64,000 bases of DNA from Streptomyces guryensis (GCF_021261325.1 NZ_JAJSBI010000003.1:248001-312000); one strand, 5' to 3'. Counted from the first letter of the stretch, positions 40,173 through 49,975 are shown. A program made the numbers and translations. Notes: generated from the letters alone by a model not told the origin.

Positions 40173-42269
40173 TCAGCTCTGGTTCAGTTCGAACCAGACC
40201 ACCTTCCCGGTGCTCAGCCGCGTCGCCCCCCACCGCCGCGCCAGCTTGTTCACCAGGTACAGCCCACGACCGCCCTCGTCCGTCGCCCGCGCCTGCCGCA
40301 GCCGCGGCAACTGCGGTACGTCGTCGCCGACCTCGCAGCGCAGCACGTCCGTCCGCAGCAGCCGCAGAGTCACCGGCCTGGACGCGTACCGCACGGCGTT
40401 GGTGACGACCTCGCTGACGAGGAGCTCCACGGAGTCGCTGAGGTCCTCCATGCCCCAGCGGGACAGGGCGCGCCGGGCCAGCCGGCGGGCCCGGCCCGGT
40501 GCCGCGTCCTCGGGCTCCAGGAACCAGTACGCCACATCGCTCGGCGCGATCCCGTCGAAGCGGGCGGCGAGCAGCGCGATGTCGTCGTCACGGTCGCCCG
40601 GGCCGAGCATGTCGAGCACCTCGTCGCAGAGCGCCTCCAGCGGCGGCGGATGGTCCGGGCCGGTCAGCTGGGCGGTCGCGGCGAGCTTCTCGCGCAGCTG
40701 CTCTATGCCGGTCCACACGTCGCGCAGCCGGGACTCGACCAGCCCGTCGGTGTAGAGGAGCAGGGTCGCTCCGGCGGGGGCGTCCAGCTCCACGGCCTCG
40801 AAGTCGACGCCGCCCACGCCGATCGGCGCCCCCGGCGGCACCCGCAGCACCTCGGCGCGGCCGCCCAGATGCAGCAGGACCGGCGGCGGATGGCCGGCGT
40901 TGGCGATGGTGATGCGGTGCGAGACGGGGTCGTAGACGGCGTAGAGGCACGTCGCCATGCGGTCGGTGCCGAGGCGCTGGGCCTGTTCGTCGAGGTGGTG
41001 CAGGACCTCCTGCGGGGGCAGGTCGAGGCCGGCCAGGGTCTGGGCCGTGGTGCGCAGCTGGCCCATGATGGCGGCGGACGTCATGGAGTGGCCCATCACG
41101 TCGCCCACCACCAGCGCGACCCGGCTGCCGGGCAGCGGGATGGCGTCGTACCAGTCGCCGCCCACCCGCGCGGTCTCGGCGGCGGGCAGATAGCGGGACG
41201 CCAGCCGTACGCCGGTGGGCCGCGGGAGCGTCTCCGGCAGCATGGTGCGCTGCAGCTCGTCGGCGATGTACGCCTCGCGGCCGTACAGCACCGCCTTGTC
41301 GATGCCGAGGGCGCTGTGCGTGGCGAGCTGGGCGGCGACCAGGAGGTCGTCGGCCTCGAAGGCCATGCGCTCCGGGCGGCGCAGGAACAGCGCGGCGCCG
41401 ATCACGCGGCGGCGGCCGCGCAGCGGGGCGAGGATCGCGCGCTGTCCGCCGGGTACGACGAACTCGCCGCCGTCGCCGAGGAGTTCGGGCAGGGCGGCGC
41501 GGGCGGCGGGCGCGTCCGTGAAGACCGGGCGGACCCCGCGCAGCACCTCGGCGAGCGCGCTGCCCGGCCGTACCTCGCACAGTTCGGCGCCGACCGCGTC
41601 GAGCCCCGTCATCTCCGGCGGCTCCGGCTGCAGGGCGGGCGAGAAGCCGCCCTCGGTGTCCCGCTCCGCGGGGATCCGGTCGGTGCGCCGCAGACGCAGC
41701 ACGAGCGGGCCGGTGGGCCGCTCGTCGCCGACGGGCAGCGGGTCGCGCAGATAGACCAGGATCGCGTCGGAGAAGGTCGGCACGGTGGCCCGGCACAGGC
41801 CCATGACGATCTCGTCGAGGTCGATGCCGCGGGCGATCCGCCGGGTCGCGGCGCCGACGAACCGCAGCCGGTCGCCGTCCCGCCGCATCGGCGTGGGCTG
41901 CCCGGGCGCCGTCATTCCCTGCCCGGTACGGCGCTCCTGGCTGCCGGTCCCCTGCGACCGGTCCTGCTCGCCGCCGGGCTGGTCCGGGATGGTCTCGGGC
42001 ACGGGGCGGGGGCGGTGCGTGCCGGGTTCCACTGCTTCTCCGGCGGCGGGCTGCGAGTGCTCGGGGCCGGTGCTGTCGGAGGGCGGCGAGGCCGGCTCCT
42101 TTCCCTTGCCGCACGGCGTGGCCGTACCCGGCGTCGACGGTGTCTCCCCGGAGCGTGCCTGTACGGGTAAACCGGTCCCGGGGGAAGAGGGCACCGGCGT
42201 CTGGGTGTGCAGGAGCGCCCCGCGGGGGTCCGCCGGGTCGGCGCCCGGCTGCGGGCGCTCGAAGGACAT
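40173..42269 (-). CDS. SpoIIE-type serine phosphatase with GAF and anti-sigma-kinase domains
   Basis: A 698-residue regulator. The first 120 residues are Pro/Ser-rich and disordered; a GAF domain follows (about 130-320, IARGIDLDEIVMGLCRATVP and FEADDLLVAAQLATHSALGI); then a PP2C/SpoIIE phosphatase (about 335-555) with VGGDWYDAIPLPG, VVGDVMGHSMTSAAIMGQLR and GDRDDDIALLAARF as metal-binding Asp sites; and a C-terminal HATPase_c_2 domain (about 570-695) with SEVVTNAVRYASRPVTLRL and DEGGRGLYLVNKLARRWG. This combination acts in SigB-type partner switching by dephosphorylating anti-anti-sigma factors. GGAG precedes the ATG at 42269. Confidence 0.93.
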   Translation of the reverse strand: MSFERPQPGADPADPRGALLHTQTPVPSSPGTGLPVQARSGETPSTPGTATPCGKGKEPASPPSDSTGPEHSQPAAGEAVEPGTHRPRPVPETIPDQPGGEQDRSQGTGSQERRTGQGMTAPGQPTPMRRDGDRLRFVGAATRRIARGIDLDEIVMGLCRATVPTFSDAILVYLRDPLPVGDERPTGPLVLRLRRTDRIPAERDTEGGFSPALQPEPPEMTGLDAVGAELCEVRPGSALAEVLRGVRPVFTDAPAARAALPELLGDGGEFVVPGGQRAILAPLRGRRRVIGAALFLRRPERMAFEADDLLVAAQLATHSALGIDKAVLYGREAYIADELQRTMLPETLPRPTGVRLASRYLPAAETARVGGDWYDAIPLPGSRVALVVGDVMGHSMTSAAIMGQLRTTAQTLAGLDLPPQEVLHHLDEQAQRLGTDRMATCLYAVYDPVSHRITIANAGHPPPVLLHLGGRAEVLRVPPGAPIGVGGVDFEAVELDAPAGATLLLYTDGLVESRLRDVWTGIEQLREKLAATAQLTGPDHPPPLEALCDEVLDMLGPGDRDDDIALLAARFDGIAPSDVAYWFLEPEDAAPGRARRLARRALSRWGMEDLSDSVELLVSEVVTNAVRYASRPVTLRLLRTDVLRCEVGDDVPQLPRLRQARATDEGGRGLYLVNKLARRWGATRLSTGKVVWFELNQS

Positions 42270-42348
42270 GGGGTGCTCCGTCACGCGTGTCGAATCCGTC
42301 CGTCCGGGGCTGCGCATCTCGAGCGCAGTTCGTCCCGCAGGAATCCCG

Positions 42349-42374
42349 ATACCCGGAATACGTGTCCCCGGAAC
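42349..42374 (-). promoter_or_regulatory. SigB-like promoter upstream of the phosphatase gene
   Basis: On the minus strand GTTC (42374-42371) is followed after 16 bp by GGGTAT (42354-42349), close to the GTTT-N14-16-GGGTAY consensus of SigB/SigF-group sigma factors in streptomycetes (one mismatch). The transcript start would give a leader of about 70 nt to the ATG at 42269. A SigB-driven phosphatase of the SigB pathway would form a feedback loop. Confidence 0.55.
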
Positions 42375-42579
42375 GGAATTCCCGCGTGGTCAGAGGCTGT
42401 TGTCGTGCCACCGCACAAGCCGCTCCGGCTCGTTGTGGTGTTGCCCTCGTACCCCTCGCTCACGTCCTGCCGCCCCTCGGTGACGATCGGTCAAGCCCAG
42501 CGCATGCTCCGGCAGTTGTTACCGCGCGCCCTTGCGGAGGACGATCCTACGGTTGTGGACCGGGGGCGCATCAAGAGTC

Positions 42580-43281
42580 TCACGTGGACACATGCGCGGG
42601 CGTACGGTCCCAGTCCTCCGGCAAAGACGGTACAGCCCAGGACGGATCCGGGCGCCAGTGCTGCCAGCCGTCGCTGAAGGGCGGGCCCCAGGCGCGGATC
42701 ACCTCCACCGCGGACCGCCCCGCCCTGCGCACCTGTTCGGCGGCCGGGGCGTCCATCAGGCCGTCCTGCTGGGCCTGTGCGAACTCGTCCTCGTCCCGCC
42801 AGTGCCAACTGCGGTCCGGATGTACGGAGATGTCGAGGAAGTGGTCCTCGGAGTCGACCCCGCCCTCCCAGCGCACCAGCGGCGACTCAAGATTCACGTA
42901 CCAGTTCTTGAACTGCCAGCCAGGCTCCCAGAACAGCCACACCGACCAGGGTTCCCCGGGCCGCGCCAGCTTCAGCACGCCCGTGCCGAACCAGTGGTCG
43001 AGCTGGACGGTACGGGGCTTGGTGTAGCGGGACCGGAGGGGCTCGACGTGCACCGGGGTGCCGTCGGCGAGGACGGGCCGCACGCACTCGGTGCCGGGTG
43101 CCAGCCAGACGGCGAGCAGTTCGTCGTCGTCCCGGACGACGGTGACCGGGCGGGCGATGTGGAAGCGCTCTCCGGCGTTCTCCCGGTAGCGCCACAGGAC
43201 CTGGGTCCCGGGGGTCCAGAACCCCGCCCGCGCCGCCGGAACCGCGTCCGCTTCCGCTCTCATCGCTCCACCCTCTGCCAT
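42580..43281 (-). CDS. DUF402 family protein
   Basis: A 233-residue protein of the DUF402/FomD-like family, related to nucleotide phosphatases. Typical parts are RPVTVVRDDDELLAVWLAPG, RTVQLDHWFGTGVLKLARPG, VWLFWEPGWQFKNWYVNLES and the acidic VDSEDHFLDISVHPDRSWHW, which may bind metal. Its function in streptomycetes is not known. The ATG at 43281 has TAATAT 6 nt upstream (leaderless position); an ATG at 43263 has GGTGGAGCG before it, so both starts are credible. It lies on the minus strand after fumC with about 70 bp between. Confidence 0.87.
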   Translation of the reverse strand: MAEGGAMRAEADAVPAARAGFWTPGTQVLWRYRENAGERFHIARPVTVVRDDDELLAVWLAPGTECVRPVLADGTPVHVEPLRSRYTKPRTVQLDHWFGTGVLKLARPGEPWSVWLFWEPGWQFKNWYVNLESPLVRWEGGVDSEDHFLDISVHPDRSWHWRDEDEFAQAQQDGLMDAPAAEQVRRAGRSAVEVIRAWGPPFSDGWQHWRPDPSWAVPSLPEDWDRTPAHVST

Positions 43282-43353
43282 GCACAGATATTAGGTGCCC
43301 CGGGCATACGACGCTGCGGTGCGCGTCACGGTTCGCGACGGTGCGGCAAATGG

Positions 43354-44739
43354 TTACGGACGCGTCATCCGCAGGACATCCAGGGCCTCGTCGAGCTGCT
43401 CCACCGTGAGGTCGCCGCGCTCCACGTACCCGCTCTCCAGGACGACTTGACGGATCGTCCTCCGCTCGGCCAGTGCCTTCTTGGCGACCTTGGCGGCCTC
43501 CTCGTAGCCGATGTACTTGTTGAGGGGAGTGACCACGGAGGGTGAGGACTCGGCGTACTCGCGCGCCCGCTCCCGGTTCGCGGTGATCCCGTCCACGGTC
43601 CGGTCGGCGAGCAGCCGCGAGACGTTGGCGAGCAGCCGGACCGACTCCAGGACGTTCCTGGCGATGACCGGCAGCATCACGTTCAGCTCGAAGTTGCCGG
43701 CGGCTCCGGCGGTGGCGACGGTGGCGTCGTTGCCCACGACCTGGGCGGCGACCATCAGCACGGCCTCCGGGATGACCGGGTTGACCTTGCCGGGCATGAT
43801 CGACGAACCGGGCTGGAGGTCGGGCAGGGCGATCTCGGCGAGGCCGGTCCGCGGCCCGGAGGCCATCCACCGCAGATCGTTGGCGATCTTGGTCAGTCCG
43901 ACGGCCACGGTCCGCAGCTGACCGCTCGTCTCGACGATCCCGTCCCGTGCGCCCTGTGCCTCGAAGTGGTTGCGCGCCTCGGTGAGCGGGAGGCCGGTGA
44001 CACGGGCGACCTCCTCGATGACGGCGGCGGAGAAGCCGGGCGGCGTGTTGATGCCGGTGCCGACGGCCGTCCCTCCGAGGGGCAGCTCGGCGAGCCGGGG
44101 GAGCGCGGCGTACAGCCGCTCGACGCCGTAGCGGATCTGGGCCGCGTACCCGCCGAACTCCTGCCCCAGGGTCACCGGCGTGGCGTCCATCAGATGCGTC
44201 CGCCCGGACTTCACGACGTCGGCGAACTCCCCGGACTTGCGGGTGAGGGCGTCGGCGAGGTGCTCCAGGGCGGGGATCAGGTCGCGGGTGACGGCGGCGG
44301 TGGCGGCGATGTGGATGGAGGAGGGGAAGACGTCGTTGGACGACTGGGAGGCGTTCACATGGTCGTTGGGGTGTACGTCCCTGCCCAGCCGCTCGGTCGC
44401 GAGGGTGGCGATGACCTCGTTGGTGTTCATGTTCGACGAGGTGCCGGAACCGGTCTGGAAGACGTCGATCGGGAAGTGCTCGTCCCAGTCCCCCCGGGCG
44501 ACCTCCGCGGCCGCCTCCTGGATCGCCTCGGCGATGTCCTTGTCGAGCACCCCCAGCCGCGCGTTCACCTTCGCCGCGGCGCCCTTGATCCGGGCCAGGG
44601 CCTCGATGTGGGCGCGCTCGATGCGCTGGCCGGAGATCGGGAAGTTCTCGACGGCACGCTGCGTCTGGGCCCGCCACTTGGCGTCGGCGGGGACACGGAC
44701 CTCGCCCATGGAGTCGTGCTCGATGCGGTAGTCGCTCAT
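43354..44739 (-). CDS. fumC: Class II fumarate hydratase
   Basis: A 461-residue cytosolic enzyme that adds water to fumarate in the citric acid cycle, iron-independent and oxygen-stable. It contains [35 protein letters not shown], and the signature [15 protein letters not shown], plus [14 protein letters not shown]. It is the same length as other class II enzymes. A class I (iron-sulfur) fumarase is encoded 2 kb away on the same strand, so this strain has both types. Confidence 0.97.
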   Translation of the reverse strand: MSDYRIEHDSMGEVRVPADAKWRAQTQRAVENFPISGQRIERAHIEALARIKGAAAKVNARLGVLDKDIAEAIQEAAAEVARGDWDEHFPIDVFQTGSGTSSNMNTNEVIATLATERLGRDVHPNDHVNASQSSNDVFPSSIHIAATAAVTRDLIPALEHLADALTRKSGEFADVVKSGRTHLMDATPVTLGQEFGGYAAQIRYGVERLYAALPRLAELPLGGTAVGTGINTPPGFSAAVIEEVARVTGLPLTEARNHFEAQGARDGIVETSGQLRTVAVGLTKIANDLRWMASGPRTGLAEIALPDLQPGSSIMPGKVNPVIPEAVLMVAAQVVGNDATVATAGAAGNFELNVMLPVIARNVLESVRLLANVSRLLADRTVDGITANRERAREYAESSPSVVTPLNKYIGYEEAAKVAKKALAERRTIRQVVLESGYVERGDLTVEQLDEALDVLRMTRP

Positions 44740-44818
44740 GTCCGTATAGCGATCGGAGGGGCGGGGATGTTCCGGACCTTGGGCCGGCCGGGGGCGGCGA
44801 CGCGGACGGCTGCGTCGG

Positions 44819-45631
44819 TCACCGGCCCGGAATGCCGAACCGGCCGGTGCACACGGGCTTTTCGGCGACCTCCGCGCAGGCCTGTGTCCCGCGCGGGTCC
44901 GACGCGGCCAGCATCGGGCTGCTGTATCCGTCCGACTTGTCGCCCGGGTACTCCGCGGTCAGCTCGTCCTGGCCCGACCTGATCGAGATCTCCCGCGCGC
45001 CGCCCGTCCGGGTGCGCAGCTCGGACCAGACCGTGGCGCACGACGGCGAGAACCGCAGCAGCACCACCTCGGCGGCCCTGGCGACCCTGCTCTCGGTGCG
45101 TGCGTCCCGGCCGCAGGTCTCGGAGGTGGGGAGTTCCCCCTGGCAGTCGCTGCCGTGGCAGGAGGCGGCCGTCCTGGGCGCCGCGGCGTGGCCGGGGTCC
45201 AGGACGTCCGCGGCGGCCGCGGTGACCGCCACGGTGGCGGCCATGGTGGCGAGGGCGACGACGGCGCGGCTCGGCCGGGGGATGCGGCGGCGCCGTACGG
45301 CGACGGGCGGCACGGGCGGGACCGGCTGCCGCCTTGCGACGGTCGCCCCGTCGGCCTGCGCGCGTGCGGCGGAGTCCCAGAGGGCGAGCAGCGGACCGGG
45401 ATCGGCGTCGGCGAGCCGGCCGAGCGCCACGACCGCCGCCCGGGGCGGGAACTGATCGCCGTTCAGATAGCGGTGCCAGGTCGACTTGCTGAACGGGGTG
45501 ACGCCTGCCAGTGCCGCCAGGCTGAGCCCCGTCCGCTGTCTGAGGGCACGCAGCCGCTCCGTCAGGAGCCGCTCTTCGTCCTGCGACGCGTCGGGCAGCG
45601 GCTGCCTCTTGACCGTCACGTGGCTCTCCAT
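44819..45631 (-). CDS. XRE-family HTH protein with membrane anchor and DUF2690
   Basis: A 270-residue protein. The N-terminal XRE helix-turn-helix is [20 protein letters not shown] then [21 protein letters not shown] linker and one membrane segment follow (about 140-160, [20 protein letters not shown]), then an extracytoplasmic DUF2690 domain with [21 protein letters not shown] and [17 protein letters not shown], rich in Cys. Such one-protein receptors may pass an outside signal to DNA. GAGGGAGCGAG precedes the ATG at 45631. Confidence 0.88.
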   Translation of the reverse strand: MESHVTVKRQPLPDASQDEERLLTERLRALRQRTGLSLAALAGVTPFSKSTWHRYLNGDQFPPRAAVVALGRLADADPGPLLALWDSAARAQADGATVARRQPVPPVPPVAVRRRRIPRPSRAVVALATMAATVAVTAAAADVLDPGHAAAPRTAASCHGSDCQGELPTSETCGRDARTESRVARAAEVVLLRFSPSCATVWSELRTRTGGAREISIRSGQDELTAEYPGDKSDGYSSPMLAASDPRGTQACAEVAEKPVCTGRFGIPGR

Positions 45632-45852
45632 CTCGCTCCCTCGCCATGCCGGGGTGACCGCCCTGATGTTTTCCCGGCGGCGGGGCCCGGCCATACCGCG
45701 ATCACCGGAATATGAAGGGGAGTTGACCGAGTTGACCTGCGATTACGCCGATCGGGGGTGTGATCGGCGGATTACCGGACGGCGCCTCCCGGCGGGCTCT
45801 TGAGGCCTGCCGGGAGGCACCGGGGATCACGACCGGTGCGGTCGAGGGGCAG

Positions 45853-46401
45853 TCAGCACCAGCGGACGGTGCTGAGGTTGTGCACGTAGCGGGCGGCGAC
45901 GTAGCCCCTGTGGTGGGTGAGCCGGTACCAGCGGTGGTTGCCGCGCACACCGGAACCCCGCACCTTGCAGGTGATGGCCACACTGGAACCGACCGACCGT
46001 GAGCCGACGACGCGGTAGCCGGTGCCCGGACCGGAGCGGACGTTCAGCGGCAGGCGGTGGGTGGCGACGTGACCCCAGGTGTGGTTCCTGACGATGTGCC
46101 GGATGCCGTGGATGTGCCGGATGTGCCGGATGTGCCGGATGTGCCGGATCTGGCGGTGGTGGCGGGCTGCGCGGCCCTTCGCGTGGTGGCGGCCGTGGTG
46201 GCAGTTCGGCGACTTCGGCCTGGCGGGCAGCGTGGACGGCGCGGGGGCCGGCTGCCACGCCGGCACGGAGATCTGCGGGGGAGTGGAGTTCAGGGCGTGG
46301 GCCTGCGCGGCCGGCCCGGCGGAGGCGACGGCCGCCACCGGGAAGACGGCGACGACCGCGAACGCGGCCACAAGGCCGTTGCGCAGTGTGCGTCGGATCA
46401 T
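45853..46401 (-). CDS. Secreted His-rich protein with a bacterial SH3 domain
   Basis: A 182-residue exported protein. The signal peptide covers MIRRTLRNGLVAAFAVVAVF to about residue 35. The middle is His-rich (CHHGRHHAKGRAARHHRQ) and includes a tandem run of IRH triplets (RQIRHIRHIRHIRHIHGIRH) from 9-bp repeats. The C-terminal 75 residues are an SH3b domain (PLNVRSGPGTGYRVVGSRSV and WYRLTHHRGYVAARYVHNLS), a type that binds peptidoglycan. The His-run could bind metal. The start is well supported by GGAGGG. Confidence 0.85.
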   Translation of the reverse strand: MIRRTLRNGLVAAFAVVAVFPVAAVASAGPAAQAHALNSTPPQISVPAWQPAPAPSTLPARPKSPNCHHGRHHAKGRAARHHRQIRHIRHIRHIRHIHGIRHIVRNHTWGHVATHRLPLNVRSGPGTGYRVVGSRSVGSSVAITCKVRGSGVRGNHRWYRLTHHRGYVAARYVHNLSTVRWC

Positions 46402-46572
46402 GGGTTGTCCCTCCGAGATGACCTGCGGATCACGGGCTGTGATCCAGTCAGCACGGAGCGTTTCCGGCGAAGTTCACAAAGATGCCGTCCCGCTCGTTCC
46501 TGGGACGAACTGGGACGGCAGCCAGGCGTTCGGCGACGCCGTACGGCCATGTCGACGGTGTCCCGGGACGGT

Positions 46573-46715
46573 GTCTTTCAGCCCGTCCGGCGTTCGTTGT
46601 CTTTCAGCCCGTCCGGCGTTCGTTGTCTTTCAGCCCGTCCGGTGTTCGAGGACGAGGCCGTGCAGGCCGATGGGGGTCCGGGGCGCAGCTCCTGGAGGAC
46701 GGGACGGGAAGGGTG
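46573..46715. repeat. 26-bp tandem repeats joined to a dispersed intergenic repeat
   Basis: GTCTTTCAGCCCGTCCGG recurs at 46573, 46599 and 46625, a 26-bp period. The third copy runs into GAGGACGAGGCCGTGCAGGCCG and a GGGGGTCCGGGG tail, the dispersed element seen also at 36237 and 54160. No gene overlaps it. It lies between the SH3 gene start and the class I fumarase stop. Confidence 0.85.
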
Positions 46716-46754
46716 CGGCGGGGGCGGGATCCATCCCCGCCGCACCCACAGGCA

Positions 46755-48422
46755 CTACGCCAGCCCGGGACCCCGTACCGGAATGGACGTGAACGTCGGC
46801 GCCGGCGCCGGGTCCTGGAAGAAGTCGTTGCCCTTGTCGTCCACCACGATGAACGCCGGGAAGTCCTCGACCTCGATCTTCCAGACCGCCTCCATGCCGA
46901 GCTCCTCGTACTCGACGACCTCGACCTTCTTGATGCAGTCCTGGGCGAGGCGGGCGGCGGGGCCGCCGATCGACCCGAGGTAGAAGCCGCCGTGCGCGTC
47001 GCACGCGTCCGTGACCTGCTTGCTGCGGTTGCCCTTGGCGAGCATGACCTTGGAGCCCCCGGCAGCCTGGAACTGCTCGACGTAGGAGTCCATGCGCCCG
47101 GCCGTGGTCGGGCCGAACGAGCCGGAGGCGTACCCCTCGGGGGTCTTCGCCGGGCCCGCGTAGTACACCGGGTGGTCCTTCAGGTACTGGGGCATCTCCT
47201 CGCCCGCGTCCAGTCGCTCCTTGATCTTGGCGTGCGCGATGTCACGGGCCACGACCAGCGGACCGGTGAGGGAGAGGCGGGTCTTGACCGGGTGCTTGGT
47301 CAGCTCGGCGAGGATCGACTCCATCGGCTGGTTGAGGTCGATCTTCACGACGTCCGAGGACTCGTCGAGGTGCTCGTCGGTCGTCTCCGGCAGGAAGCGC
47401 GCCGGGTCGGTCTCCAGCTGCTCCAGGAAGACGCCCTCGGCGGTGATCTTCGCGACGGCCTGACGGTCGGCCGAACAGGACACGGCGATGGCGACGGGGC
47501 ACGAGGCACCGTGCCGCGGCAGCCGCACCACCCGCACGTCGTGGCAGAAGTACTTGCCGCCGAACTGCGCGCCGATCCCGATCTTCTGCGTCAGCTCGAA
47601 GACCTTCTCCTCCAGCTCCTTGTCCCGGAACCCGTGACCGAGCTCGGAGCCCTCGGCGGGGATCTCGTCCAGGTAGTGCGCGGAGGCGTACTTGGCGGTC
47701 TTCAGCGCGTACTCGGCGGACGTGCCGCCCACGACGATCGCCAGGTGGTACGGCGGGCACGCGGCCGTGCCCAGCGAACGGATCTTCTCCTCCAGGAACT
47801 TCATCATGGAGGCCTCGTTCAGGACGGCCTTCGTCTCCTGGTAGAGGAAGGACTTGTTGGCGGAGCCGCCGCCCTTCGCCATGAACAGGAACTTGTACGC
47901 GCCGCCGTCGGTGGCGTACAGCTCGATCTGCGCCGGCAGGTTGGAGCCGGTGTTCTTCTCGTCCCACATGGTGAGCGGCGCCATCTGCGAGTAGCGCAGG
48001 TTGAGGTTGAGGTAGGCGTCGTAGATGCCGCGGGACAGCGCGGACTCGTCGCCGCCCTCGGTCAGCACGTTCTGCCCGCGCTTGCCCATGACGATCGCCG
48101 TGCCGGTGTCCTGGCACATGGGAAGCACACCCGCGGCCGCGATGTTCGCGTTCTTCAGCAGGTCCAGCGCCACGAACTTGTCGTTGCCGGACGCCTCGGG
48201 GTCGTCGATGATCCGACGCAGCTGGGCGAGGTGGGCGGGCCGCAGATAGTGCTGGATGTCGTGGATGGCCTCGGCCGCCAGCTTGCGCAGCGCCTCCGGC
48301 TCCACCTTGAGGAACGTCCGCCCGTCGGCCTCGAAGGTGGAGACACCTTCGGAGGTCACCAGCCGGTACGGGGTGGTGTCCTCTCCCATGGGGAGCAGAT
48401 CGGTGTACGCGAACTCAGGCAT
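46755..48422 (-). CDS. Class I (iron-sulfur) fumarate hydratase
   Basis: A 555-residue class I fumarase, the oxygen-sensitive [4Fe-4S] type. The three cluster Cys are in [14 protein letters not shown] (about residue 100), [11 protein letters not shown] and [13 protein letters not shown]. The alpha part contains [20 protein letters not shown] and the beta part [19 protein letters not shown]. It is the single-chain form. The ATG at 48422 follows GAGGAATGGGCTGAG; the longer open frame from 48464 lacks a ribosome site. It probably complements the iron-free fumC gene nearby. Confidence 0.95.
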   Translation of the reverse strand: MPEFAYTDLLPMGEDTTPYRLVTSEGVSTFEADGRTFLKVEPEALRKLAAEAIHDIQHYLRPAHLAQLRRIIDDPEASGNDKFVALDLLKNANIAAAGVLPMCQDTGTAIVMGKRGQNVLTEGGDESALSRGIYDAYLNLNLRYSQMAPLTMWDEKNTGSNLPAQIELYATDGGAYKFLFMAKGGGSANKSFLYQETKAVLNEASMMKFLEEKIRSLGTAACPPYHLAIVVGGTSAEYALKTAKYASAHYLDEIPAEGSELGHGFRDKELEEKVFELTQKIGIGAQFGGKYFCHDVRVVRLPRHGASCPVAIAVSCSADRQAVAKITAEGVFLEQLETDPARFLPETTDEHLDESSDVVKIDLNQPMESILAELTKHPVKTRLSLTGPLVVARDIAHAKIKERLDAGEEMPQYLKDHPVYYAGPAKTPEGYASGSFGPTTAGRMDSYVEQFQAAGGSKVMLAKGNRSKQVTDACDAHGGFYLGSIGGPAARLAQDCIKKVEVVEYEELGMEAVWKIEVEDFPAFIVVDDKGNDFFQDPAPAPTFTSIPVRGPGLA

Positions 48423-48566
48423 CTCAGCCCATTCCTCACTCGACAGACGGCGGCCCGCCGTCATTGGCGGGCGCTCACCAGCGTAGAACCTGCCGCTGAC
48501 ACCGGGCTTGTGAGGTAGGGCTCAGTTCGAGAACCGTATGGGTTTTCCACAGGCCTCGATGAGGGG

Positions 48567-48602
48567 TAGTCGCGATCTATCGCGTTTCGGTACGCTGCTG
48601 TC
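48567..48602 (+). promoter_or_regulatory. Leaderless promoter with CGCGAT-CT-ATCGCG inverted repeat
   Basis: TACGCT (48591-48596) lies 6 nt before the GTG at 48603, with TAGTCG (48567-48572) 18 bp further up. In the spacer an exact inverted repeat CGCGAT-CT-ATCGCG (48571-48584) is a candidate operator. TATCGCG-type sites are familiar from PadR-like regulators; which regulator binds here is unknown. Confidence 0.65.
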
Positions 48603-49316
48603 GTGGACCTTCAGAAGAGCGACCGACACCAGGACACGGCACCGCGGGCCTCCGAACTGCGCGCTTCGGACGCCGACCGTGACCGCATCGCCGACCTCCT
48701 GCGCGACGCCCTCGCCGAGGGGCGCCTGACCTCCGACGAGCACGCCGAGCGCGTCGAGGGCGTGCTCGCCGCCAAGACGGTCGGCGAACTGGAGGTCTTC
48801 ATACGGGACCTGCCCGCGGCCCATCAGCACCGCGCGGCCCCCGCCTTCGCCGCCGCCCCGAACCGCCCCACGGTGGGCGCCATCCCCGCCGATCCGGACG
48901 ACAACGTGGTGGCGGTCTTCAGCAGCGCCGTCCGCAAGGGCCGCTGGCGCGCCGGACGCCGTATCCATGCGTACGCGATCTTCGGCAGCGTGGAGATAGA
49001 TCTCAGCGAGGCCCTCTTCGAGTACCAGCAGGTCGCGATCAAGACGTTCTCGTTCTGCGGCAGCGTCGAGGTCCGCGTCCCGGAGAACGTGTCGCTGCGC
49101 GGCACCGGCGGCGGTGTGCTCGGCAGCTTCGAGGTGGACAACCTCGACTCGACCGAACCGAACGCCCCGGTCGTCTACGTCGACGGCTGGGCCGTGCTGG
49201 GCAGCGTCGAGGCGCGGCCGAAGCGGGGCAGGCTCGTCGCGGACATTCTGGACCGCGTTCATCACAAGGTTCAGCACAAGGTCGACAAGGGTTTGCGCAA
49301 ACATCTGGATCGTTGA
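48603..49316 (+). CDS. DUF1707/LiaF-like cell envelope protein
   Basis: A 237-residue protein. The N-terminal DUF1707 (RASDADRDRIADLLRDALAE GRLTSDEHAERV pattern, residues 18-70) is followed by a beta-helix-like LiaF C-terminal domain (about 120-215; IHAYAIFGSVEIDLSEALFE, SLRGTGGGVLGSFEVDN). No membrane segment is obvious, unlike classical LiaF. In streptomycetes these proteins are linked to cell wall stress. It starts with a GTG at 48603 in leaderless position and ends with a helical basic tail. Confidence 0.85.
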   Translation: MDLQKSDRHQDTAPRASELRASDADRDRIADLLRDALAEGRLTSDEHAERVEGVLAAKTVGELEVFIRDLPAAHQHRAAPAFAAAPNRPTVGAIPADPDDNVVAVFSSAVRKGRWRAGRRIHAYAIFGSVEIDLSEALFEYQQVAIKTFSFCGSVEVRVPENVSLRGTGGGVLGSFEVDNLDSTEPNAPVVYVDGWAVLGSVEARPKRGRLVADILDRVHHKVQHKVDKGLRKHLDR

Positions 49317-49490
49317 CGGTTGCGAATCCGGCGGCGCCCGAAGGGAATTGGTCCACCCGTGGTCGTGCTCCCGGGGCGCTCGCGAGCACGCGAAATCCAG
49401 CGGTTCGGAACTCAGTGCATAGGCTCGCGCACAGCGGGTAGGCCTTGCTGCATCGTCGCTCGCTCGCGAAGCCGTCGTCAGGAGTAGACC

Positions 49491-49868
49491 GTGCTGCAAC
49501 CGCCGCATTCGTCCCTGCAGGTAGCTGCCGTTCCGGCCCAGCGGGTGCCAGTGCGGGACAGGGACCAAGACGCTCCATGGCACACCGAGGCGGTGTGCCG
49601 GCGCGACGAGGCCGGCCTGTTCTTCGCACCCTCCAAGGAACCCACCGCCGCCCGGCTCTCCCGCGAGGAGGCGGCCAAGCGCGTCTGCGCCCGCTGCCCC
49701 GTCATGGTCGAGTGCCGCGAGCACGCGCTGCTGCAACCGGAGCCCTACGGCGTCTGGGGCGGCCTCACCGCCGCCGAACGCCGTGTGGTCCTGGCCAGGC
49801 GCCGCCGCCGCGACATGGAACTCCAGAAGACGGCACGCGCCCAGGGCCGCATAGCGGCAGCGGGCTGA
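49491..49868 (+). CDS. WhiB-like (Wbl) iron-sulfur regulator
   Basis: A 125-residue Wbl protein. Four Cys expected to bind a [4Fe-4S] cluster are Cys36 (EAVCRRDEAGLFF), two in the VCARCPVMVEC run and its last Cys. The GVWGGLTAAERR motif and the following basic RRRRRDMELQ tail are typical of Wbl DNA-associated regulators that act with the primary sigma factor. It sits just before glpX, the position of the gene called wblI in S. coelicolor as I recall it; that name is not applied. GTG at 49491 has GGAG upstream. A hairpin terminator follows. Confidence 0.93.
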   Translation: MLQPPHSSLQVAAVPAQRVPVRDRDQDAPWHTEAVCRRDEAGLFFAPSKEPTAARLSREEAAKRVCARCPVMVECREHALLQPEPYGVWGGLTAAERRVVLARRRRRDMELQKTARAQGRIAAAG

Positions 49869-49887
49869 CGCCCCCACCCGCACGCGC

Positions 49888-49925
49888 CGATGGGGCGCCC
49901 CCACCGCACCGGGGGCGCCCCATCG
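49888..49925 (+). terminator. Hairpin terminator after the Wbl gene
   Basis: CGATGGGGCGCCCCC pairs perfectly with GGGGGCGCCCCATCG (15 bp) across the loop ACCGCACC, 20 bp after the stop. No T-tract follows, as is common in streptomycetes. Confidence 0.8.
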
Positions 49926-49975
49926 CTGCTATTGCCGCCGTGCGCTTCGAGAGCGGGCGGCACCGCATTTCTTCA

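Noticed and set aside
40164..42170. 668-codon frame antisense to the phosphatase
   Set aside because: The minus-strand phosphatase has all metal-binding and kinase motifs; the plus-strand product is compositionally a shadow.
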